The notes beneath the pieces are model-generated. The model saw nothing but the letters and a program-made list of their open reading frames with translations. It made no database searches and was not told the DNA's origin. Below are positions 1-6,148 of a stretch of 6,148 bases of DNA, piece by piece. The DNA comes from an uncultured Syntrophobacteraceae bacterium. GTDB lineage: Bacteria > Desulfobacterota > Syntrophobacteria > Syntrophobacterales > Syntrophobacteraceae. Position 1 is the first letter of the stretch. The number at the start of each line of letters is the position of its first letter. The stretch lies in assembly GCA_937889795.1 (NCBI GenBank), contig CALBZH010000892.1:1-6148 (forward strand), given 5' to 3'. The position numbers and the translations under genes were made by a program.

Positions 1-135
1 CCCCAATGACGGCACTTTCTGCCCGGTGCCCCCTCATAGCTCCCCTTCGCGATGGGCAAACCGCGGGTAGCAGTCGATGCATGGACATCCTGCCCACAGC
101 ACGCCATCGACAGCATCGGTTCGGCGGTCGGCATC

Positions 136-1269
136 TCACTTCGCGCGGAACAGCTCGGAATAGGCCCCGTAGCCTTCCTTTTCCAGGTCTGCCGCAGGGA
201 TGAAGCGAAGAGATGCCGAGTTCATACAATATCGCAGGCCGGTCGGGGGAGGCCCGTCCGGAAACACGTGACCCAAGTGGGAATCCCCGTGCTTGCTTCG
301 CACTTCGGTCCGAGTCGTGAAGAGGCTGCGATCTTGCTTTTCGACGATGTTCCCGGGCTCGAGCGGTTTGGTGAAGCTGGGCCACCCGGTCCCCGAATCG
401 TACTTGTCGAGGGAGCTGAAAAGCGGCTCACCCGAGACGATATCCACGTAGATTCCCTCTCTCTTGTTGTCCCAATACTCGTTCTTGAAGGGAGGCTCCG
501 TGCCCTCATGCTGGGTGACTTTGTACTGGAGCGGCGTCAGGCGACTTCGGATTTCCTCGTCGCTTGGCTTGGCATAAGGGCCTGAGCCTCGGCCCGATTC
601 TTCGTGCAGGCTTCGCGTGGGCTGCCCCATGGATTTCCCCCATACCTTCGACAGAAACTGATCCCGCCCGCTATTGAACCGGTAGTAGTTGTAGCGAATC
701 GGGTTCTTCTTGTAGTAATCCTGGTGATAGTCCTCCGCCCGATAGAAGACGTTGAGCGGAAGGATGTCCGTCACGACCGGCTTTTGAAACCGCCCCGACT
801 GCTGCAGCTCCCTCTTGGACGCTTCGGCCACCTCCCTCTGCTCCTCGTTGCGGTAGAAGATGGCGGACCGATACTGGCCTCCACGGTCCACAAACTGACC
901 GCCCCCATCGGTCGGATCGACATGCTTCCAAAAATACTCCAAAAGCTCCTTGTAGGAGACTCTGGCGGGATCGAATGTAACCTGCACGGCCTCGACATGA
1001 CCCGTTTGGCCTGCCGAGACTTGCTCATAGGTGGGATCGACCCGCGTGCCGCCGGTATAACCGGACACCACTTCAACCACGCCATCCACCTTTTCGAAAT
1101 CCGATTCCGTACACCAGAAGCACCCCCCCGCAAAGACGACCTGATCGAGCGCTGTTTCCTTTTTCTCCATTGTCACCTCCCCGGAGCGGCTCTTATTGGC
1201 AGAAAGGGCCGCCACCGCAAAGCCCACGGCAAGAAGAAGGGCTGCAGCCACCAACATGATGCTTTTCAT
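136..1269 (-). CDS. msrAB: Exported bifunctional methionine sulfoxide reductase MsrA-MsrB
   Basis: This 377-residue fusion repairs oxidised methionine: MsrA reduces the S and MsrB the R sulfoxide, usually with thioredoxin-type reductants. Residues 4-22 are a hydrophobic export signal or membrane anchor without an obvious lipobox. MsrA spans about 43-205, with the catalytic motif GGCFWCTE (Cys50, second Cys53), then SGYTGG and GGQYRS. MsrB spans about 236-365, with SGTGWPSF (292-299), [10 protein letters not shown] (327-336) and RYCMNSASL, where Cys348 is catalytic. The zinc-binding CxxC pairs of many MsrBs are absent, and Thr294 stands where a recycling cysteine often lies, so the protein has only three cysteines. 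The ATG at 1269 was chosen because AGGGGAG lies just upstream and the signal follows directly; the frame is open up to 1452, but that extension has no family features. A second start at 1170 is listed separately. Family assignment is firm; export is inferred. Confidence 0.95.
   Translation of the reverse strand: MKSIMLVAAALLLAVGFAVAALSANKSRSGEVTMEKKETALDQVVFAGGCFWCTESDFEKVDGVVEVVSGYTGGTRVDPTYEQVSAGQTGHVEAVQVTFDPARVSYKELLEYFWKHVDPTDGGGQFVDRGGQYRSAIFYRNEEQREVAEASKRELQQSGRFQKPVVTDILPLNVFYRAEDYHQDYYKKNPIRYNYYRFNSGRDQFLSKVWGKSMGQPTRSLHEESGRGSGPYAKPSDEEIRSRLTPLQYKVTQHEGTEPPFKNEYWDNKREGIYVDIVSGEPLFSSLDKYDSGTGWPSFTKPLEPGNIVEKQDRSLFTTRTEVRSKHGDSHLGHVFPDGPPPTGLRYCMNSASLRFIPAADLEKEGYGAYSELFRAK
1168..1180 (-). 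promoter_or_regulatory. Strong internal ribosome binding site and alternative msrAB start
   Basis: On the minus strand GGAGGTGAC (1172-1180) lies directly before an in-frame ATG (1168-1170) at codon 34 of msrAB. GGAGGTGA is a perfect complement to the usual 3' end of 16S rRNA, stronger than the site at the upstream start. Initiation here would give a 344-residue protein starting [10 protein letters not shown], with both reductase domains intact but without the hydrophobic export segment. It could be the main start, or it could give a cytoplasmic form beside an exported one. The motif is seen; its use is inferred. Confidence 0.55.
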
Positions 1270-1495
1270 GGAGCTCCCCTTTTCGATACGCACGCATTTC
1301 TCGCTTGTTTGAACCTGCACCCTCGCGCGGTTTGGACCTGAGATCGTAACATCACGAAGGACCACTTCACCCATTCCGTCCTTCCATGGGAGATAGTAAG
1401 ACCGAGCACCTCCGGCGGCCACTCTCAATCTGCATGCGTAAGCCATCAACACCCTGCCAGTGCACCACGGCGAAAGTCATCAAGCATACGGACGC

Positions 1496-1578
1496 GATGC
1501 CAGATGCTAGATGGTAAAGACCGCCACGATTGCGCGTTCGTTTCATCTAGCATCCGGAATCTGGCATCCGGCATCGAT
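1496..1578. repeat. Heptad-repeat inverted repeat (hairpin)
   Basis: The left arm consists of 7-base units GATGCCA, GATGCTA and GATGGTA (1496-1516). The right arm consists of CATCTAG, CATCCGG, AATCTGG, CATCCGG and CATCGAT (1544-1578). The arms pair: GATGCTAGATG (1503-1513) is the exact complement of CATCTAGCATC (1544-1554), and GATGCCA (1496-1502) of TGGCATC (1562-1568). A bulge of exactly seven bases (1555-1561) and a 30-base loop remain. The 18 paired bases offset by one unit suggest growth or loss of a heptad by slippage. It resembles dispersed short heptanucleotide repeats known from other bacterial genomes; whether it recurs here cannot be seen. There is no T-run to suggest a terminator. 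Confidence 0.75.
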
Positions 1579-1642
1579 CTCGTACGGGTGCAGAACTGCT
1601 GCCGCGCTGTATCAGGGACTCGATCTCCGAGTGCATCCCGAG

Positions 1643-1663
1643 CACGATTATTGTACGATCGTG
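1643..1663. promoter_or_regulatory. Possible operator-like dyad upstream of the DAC-like gene
   Basis: CACGAT (1643-1648) and its exact complement ATCGTG (1658-1663) flank a 9-base AT-richer spacer. The dyad is 40 bases before the predicted GTG start, a position where a transcription factor could act. The arms are only six bases, so chance occurrence is quite possible, and no binding protein can be named. Confidence 0.25.
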
Positions 1664-1692
1664 GCCGCAACCCATTGGAACCCTGCTGACAC

Positions 1693-1697
1693 GGAGG
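1693..1697 (+). promoter_or_regulatory. Ribosome binding site setting the GTG start of the DAC-like gene
   Basis: GGAGG lies five bases before an in-frame GTG at 1703. This is the best Shine-Dalgarno match near the 5' end of the open frame. It argues against the upstream ATG at 1511, which sits inside the heptad repeat. Confidence 0.7.
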
Positions 1698-1702
1698 TTG
1701 GA

Positions 1703-3142
1703 GTGACCATCGGACAGACGCTGAAGAACCTGTGCATCCACCATGTGCTCGAAGCATTGAGCAACGGACTGAGCCATTACTCGGGGCCGAGTCGTGCCGC
1801 CGTGCTCTATGCCGAGCATGCGGACGACCCGATGCGGGTTCTCGATCCCCAAGAACTGCTCCGGGGCCACGAGCCGATTCTCAAGGAGCTTTATCTCGAT
1901 TCCGGTAACTGGCGCGCGATCCGCCCCCATTTTGGGAATTCCCGACTCTGTGGACTCATTCAGCCCGAAAAGAACCTGCAGCTCGCCGGCTTGATTTCCT
2001 TCGGGGGCAGAACACGCTCTGTCTTTTATCAGATGTGGTTCACGGAGCATCATCCGGACATGTGCTCGACCGGCCCAACCGAGCGATGGCTGGAGCATAC
2101 CGCCTGCCTGTTGTCAAGCGACTTCGCCACCGAAGACGCCTTCTTCACCGGCACCTCCCGGTACGTCCTTCGGGAGTACGCCACCCATGCCGTCCGCGAT
2201 CATCTTCGCGACGAGATCAACATCCGGTTCGGGTGGGATGTCAGGATGGAGATTTATCCGATCTTGGACGCCATACTGGGGATTTCGAAGACCCCCGAGG
2301 AAGGGTCTTGGCCACGCGGCAACATGGCCTTTACGGAGCCGCGGCTTCTCCCTCAGATCCGGTTCCTCATCGAGTTCCCGACGTTTGAAAGACCGAGCAT
2401 CAGGAAGTTCAAGCACATACGAAAGCTCATCACGGCGGTGGAAAGCTCGGACCGAATACTGGTCTCAGACGGTGTGGCTGTGATCGGGATAGCCACCGGG
2501 CCGATACCGGACTGTCACATCGCTGCCGAGTACCGCGGGGGATATGGGTTTCTTCGGCTCGGAGGGAGGCCCTTCTGCAGCTTTTCTGACGGCGGCTTTC
2601 ATTCTTCCAACAGAAAGCCCAATCTGGTCCTTCTCGAAGAATCCCTCATCGCGACCAATTTCGATTCGGCCAACGCTCACATTCTGTTCAGGATCGTCAC
2701 CGAAATCGTCAACAGCGCTTACGAGCAACGGCACGGATGCTCCATCGTGCTCGATCTCGGCGCCGGACCGCGCACGTTTGCCGAGCAGCAGCTCGTTTCG
2801 CCCGTTGATTTGCAGAACGAGCAAGGCATCAGCCTTGCCAAGGCCCTGTCCAGAGTGGACGGCGCTTTGCATATCGGATCGGATCTTCAGCTCCATGCAT
2901 TTGCATGCCTCCTGGACGGTCTTGCGGTCCCGGGGGAAGACCGCGCACGCGGAGCCAGGTTCAACTCGGCGCTTCGATTCACGGCCATGCACGACAACCT
3001 CGTCGTCGTGGTCGTCTCATCGGACCGTCCGGTATCCATCATGCAAGGAGGAGTTGAGCTGACGGCTGTCTGTGAGTGGCATTCGTTCTCGGAATGCATC
3101 ACGACTCCGCCAACCTTGGAAGAGTGGCTTGCGCAATCGTGA
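1703..3142 (+). CDS. Protein with C-terminal diadenylate-cyclase-like (DisA_N/DAC) domain and unassigned N-terminal region
   Basis: The 479-residue product has no signal peptide or membrane segment and should be cytosolic. Residues about 320-455 look like a DAC domain, the fold that makes c-di-AMP from two ATP in DisA and CdaA: a leading strand RHGCSIVLDL (343-352), the DGA motif (386-388), then RGARFNSALR (416-425) and the strand LVVVVVSS (433-440). The metal-binding Asp386 and first arginine Arg419 are kept, but the usual RHR reads Arg-Phe-Asn (419-421), so activity or substrate may differ. Residues about 235-315 (RKLITAVES, then SDGVAVIGIAT and CSFSDGGF) look like a second conserved alpha/beta module. 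Residues 1-230 are rich in His and Cys (HH 116-117, Cys121, His132, Cys135) and match nothing I can name. DAC proteins with assorted N-terminal sensor domains are known, and this may be one. The GTG start rests on its ribosome binding site. The HAMP gene follows after 79 bases with no visible terminator, so co-transcription is likely. Confidence 0.7.
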   Translation: MTIGQTLKNLCIHHVLEALSNGLSHYSGPSRAAVLYAEHADDPMRVLDPQELLRGHEPILKELYLDSGNWRAIRPHFGNSRLCGLIQPEKNLQLAGLISFGGRTRSVFYQMWFTEHHPDMCSTGPTERWLEHTACLLSSDFATEDAFFTGTSRYVLREYATHAVRDHLRDEINIRFGWDVRMEIYPILDAILGISKTPEEGSWPRGNMAFTEPRLLPQIRFLIEFPTFERPSIRKFKHIRKLITAVESSDRILVSDGVAVIGIATGPIPDCHIAAEYRGGYGFLRLGGRPFCSFSDGGFHSSNRKPNLVLLEESLIATNFDSANAHILFRIVTEIVNSAYEQRHGCSIVLDLGAGPRTFAEQQLVSPVDLQNEQGISLAKALSRVDGALHIGSDLQLHAFACLLDGLAVPGEDRARGARFNSALRFTAMHDNLVVVVVSSDRPVSIMQGGVELTAVCEWHSFSECITTPPTLEEWLAQS

Positions 3143-3221
3143 AACCGCGCAGGAAGGAAGCCCGGGCCGCTGCGGCATGTGGCGATTCGGGATATCATGT
3201 GGCTGATTTCGGGGGACACCC

Positions 3222-3842
3222 ATGAAAGTCGGTTATCAAGGCACCTTACAGCGAACCATGATCGTCTATTTTCTCCTCATCGGATTTGCCTCCTGCCTGG
3301 TGGGCACGGAATTCGTCCTGGATGTTCACAAGCAGGAGCTGCGCACCCAATTGATCCAAAACTTCCAACAGCTCAGCCACGACAATATCCCGTTCGATGA
3401 GGCGTTTCGACCGCTTCTGTCCATTCGCAACAAGGCCATCCTGATGGTGGCAGTCATCTTGTTCGTGGTCGTGATCGTCCTTTCCATGTTCATTAAGAAC
3501 ATCACGGAACCCCTCCAGCACATGATCGAGGTCGCAAAAAAGATCTCTCAGGGAGACCTGAGCCGTACCGTCAAAATTCATGCTCAAAATGAACTGTCAG
3601 AGCTTGGAAGCACCGTCAACGAACTGACGAGCAACCTGCAGGAACTGATCCTGCTCTCGGAAGATCTGAGTCACTCCAGCAGACGCTTCATGGGAAGTGT
3701 GGAGGAAATCGTTGAAGGGGAACTTGACCGGGTGCCTTCCGTGGAGACTGTCCGCAGGGAAATGGGGGCTTTGAGCTCCAAGATCAATGTGCTTGAGCAG
3801 ATCCTGCATGAGTTCAAGCTTTACGGCATCGAGCGAGCCTGA
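3222..3842 (+). CDS. HAMP-domain membrane protein without an output domain
   Basis: The 206-residue protein has a first membrane helix at about 12-33, a short predicted periplasmic stretch (34-70), a second helix at about 71-91, and a HAMP domain at about 92-144. HAMP hallmarks are ITEPLQHMIEVA with Pro97, QGDL (110-113) and the ENEL-like NELSELGSTVNEL (123-135). The remaining 60 residues look like a mostly helical, probably coiled-coil tail. HAMP domains normally relay signals from a membrane sensor to a kinase, cyclase or chemotaxis domain; none is present, and the frame ends in a clean stop, so this is not obviously a truncated gene. The roughly 37-residue loop is too small for the usual sensor folds. 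A GGGGGA sequence (3211-3216) precedes the ATG. It sits between the DAC-like gene and the permease gene, suggesting that its partner is one of those proteins. The domain call is firm; the role is unknown. Confidence 0.85.
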   Translation: MKVGYQGTLQRTMIVYFLLIGFASCLVGTEFVLDVHKQELRTQLIQNFQQLSHDNIPFDEAFRPLLSIRNKAILMVAVILFVVVIVLSMFIKNITEPLQHMIEVAKKISQGDLSRTVKIHAQNELSELGSTVNELTSNLQELILLSEDLSHSSRRFMGSVEEIVEGELDRVPSVETVRREMGALSSKINVLEQILHEFKLYGIERA

Positions 3843-3843
3843 A

Positions 3844-4608
3844 ATGCTGCCTGCCTGGTCAGCCTTTCCTGCGGGGATCTGTATCGCCACGGTCGTCATG
3901 ACTGTCGGGTTCGGAGGCGGGATTCTCTGGATGCCGTTTCTGCTGATCGGCCTCAAGCTGGACCCCGGGACGGCTATTTTGACGTCCCTTCTGATTCAGA
4001 CAACGGGAACGGCTTCGGGGACCTTTGCCAACATCCGACACAAGAGGACCGACAACCGGCTGGCCCTGCTGCTTCTTGCCATCGCCATCCCCGGGGTGAC
4101 TCTCGGCGCCTTCATCGCCCATCGCCTGACCCTATCGCACATCGAGCTCATCATCGGCGTCGTCTCCTTAACGACGGCTCTCTTGTTCGTCTCCTCCAAC
4201 CAGAAATATGACGAGGAAGGCCAGTCACGGGTGGATCCCAGGGCCGCCGTGCGGCATTCGTGGATCGCCGCGGTGGCAGCCGTGGCAAGCGGAATGTTGA
4301 CGATCAATATCGGTGAATGGCTGGTCCCCATCATGCGCAAGAAGATGCAGCTGAGAATGAGCACCGCCATCGCCACCTGCATCATGGTCACCTTCGGGCT
4401 TTCCCTGCTGGGCGCCCTCTCGCACCTCGCCCTATCCAGCCGTCCCAACTGGCCCATTCTCCTCTGGGCCATGCCGGGAGTCATGATCGGTGGTCAGCTG
4501 GGAGCACGCCTGGTCACCCAGATCGATGAGCGACTCCTCAAAGAGCTCTTCATTTTCATCCTGACACTGATCGGCATCCATCTTGTGTATAGCTCCTACC
4601 CGGGTTGA
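3844..4608 (+). CDS. TauE/SafE-family membrane permease
   Basis: This 254-residue integral membrane protein resembles TauE/SafE permeases, several of which are implicated in export of sulfite, sulfoacetate or other organosulfur anions. About seven to eight hydrophobic helices are visible in two related halves. The first half carries the family's glycine-rich motif VGFGGGILWMPFLL (21-34) followed by the AILTSLLIQTTG helix. A charged cytosolic linker (117-138) separates the halves. The second half has INIGEWLVPIM (154-164) and STAIATC (173-179), in which the glycine triplet is replaced by IGE. The ATG at 3844 was chosen because the frame's longer 5' extension would overlap the HAMP gene by 56 bases and adds a non-hydrophobic stretch. 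This ATG lies one base after the HAMP stop and has only a weak ribosome binding site, so translation is probably coupled. Substrate cannot be told from sequence. Its stop lies 14 bases from that of convergent pgi. Confidence 0.88.
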   Translation: MLPAWSAFPAGICIATVVMTVGFGGGILWMPFLLIGLKLDPGTAILTSLLIQTTGTASGTFANIRHKRTDNRLALLLLAIAIPGVTLGAFIAHRLTLSHIELIIGVVSLTTALLFVSSNQKYDEEGQSRVDPRAAVRHSWIAAVAAVASGMLTINIGEWLVPIMRKKMQLRMSTAIATCIMVTFGLSLLGALSHLALSSRPNWPILLWAMPGVMIGGQLGARLVTQIDERLLKELFIFILTLIGIHLVYSSYPG

Positions 4609-4622
4609 GCTTGGCCGCGGAC

Positions 4623-6148
<1,526 letters not shown>

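Larger units (their letters stand above)
1270..1702. other. Divergent intergenic region between msrAB and the DAC-like gene
   Basis: These 433 bases separate two divergently transcribed genes, so promoters for both should lie here. I see no convincing -35/-10 pair for either. The region contains the heptad-repeat hairpin (1496-1578), a short dyad (1643-1663) and the ribosome binding site of the DAC-like gene. Open frames extend upstream from both neighbouring genes into this region (minus to 1452, plus to 1511). The plus-strand extension begins inside the repeat hairpin, and neither extension shows recognisable protein features, so I treat both as non-coding. Confidence 0.6.

Noticed and set aside
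1..37. Possible start of another minus-strand gene at 35-37 (MRGHRAES...), preceded by AAGGGGAG
   Set aside because: Only twelve codons are visible, the spacing to the ribosome-binding-like sequence is just two bases, and no family can be recognised.
73..113. GTCGATG and CATCGAC inverted repeat downstream of msrAB as a terminator
   Set aside because: The stem is seven bases with a loop of about 25 and no following T-run on the msrAB strand; it is too weak to call.
604..1341. 245-residue open frame antisense to msrAB
   Set aside because: It lies opposite strongly conserved MsrA coding sequence and its translation shows no recognisable domain; it is a shadow frame of GC-rich DNA.
1270..1452. 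61-codon upstream extension of msrAB on the minus strand
   Set aside because: It precedes a normal export signal, has no family features, and the ATG at 1269 has its own ribosome binding site.
1386..1517. 43-codon plus-strand open frame in the divergent intergenic region
   Set aside because: There is no ribosome binding site or recognisable motif, and it runs into the repeat hairpin.
1511..1702. 64-codon N-terminal extension of the DAC-like protein starting at an ATG at 1511
   Set aside because: The ATG sits inside the heptad-repeat hairpin with no ribosome binding site, while GTG 1703 has GGAGG at ideal spacing.
2465..2992. 175-residue open frame antisense to the DAC-like gene
   Set aside because: It mirrors the DAC coding frame, has no ribosome binding site or recognisable motif, and overlaps the conserved DGA region.
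4609..4622. Bidirectional terminator between the permease and pgi genes
   Set aside because: Only 14 bases separate the stops; there is no stem with a T-run, just a short CCGCGG palindrome.

Overview
The window is a contig end from a bacterium of moderately high GC content. It most likely comes from a Gram-negative cell: there is an exported methionine sulfoxide reductase, a two-pass HAMP protein with a small predicted extracytoplasmic loop, and a long E. coli-type glucose-6-phosphate isomerase. A Desulfobacterota- or Nitrospirota-like lineage would fit the gene mix, but the sequence alone does not settle the taxonomy.

Layout from left to right. Bases 1-135 hold nothing convincing. A minus-strand msrAB fusion (136-1269) encodes an MsrA-MsrB protein with an N-terminal hydrophobic segment, plus a second in-frame start with a very strong ribosome binding site that would give a cytoplasmic form. 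A 433-base divergent intergenic region (1270-1702) carries a hairpin built from imperfect 7-base repeats (1496-1578) and a small dyad (1643-1663). Three plus-strand genes follow as a probable operon. The first (1703-3142) encodes a 479-residue protein ending in a diadenylate-cyclase-like (DisA_N/DAC) domain behind a long N-terminal region I cannot assign. The second (3222-3842) is a HAMP-only membrane protein. The third (3844-4608) is a TauE/SafE-family permease whose start lies one base after the previous stop codon. A convergent minus-strand pgi (4623-6102) runs to the right end and lacks its N-terminus.

The last 46 bases (6103-6148) are not genomic. They match the Illumina TruSeq read 2 adapter with an index and the start of the flow-cell tail. 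Any start codon placed there, such as one giving an N-terminus MCSSDL, is an artefact.

The most interesting part is the 1703-4608 cassette. A predicted nucleotide-signalling enzyme with a variant active-site motif sits with a HAMP protein that has no output domain and an anion-permease-like protein. One possible reading is membrane sensing coupled to a cyclic-dinucleotide-type domain and to transport. That is inference from gene order only. The msrAB and pgi genes look like ordinary metabolic or repair genes with no visible functional link to the cassette.
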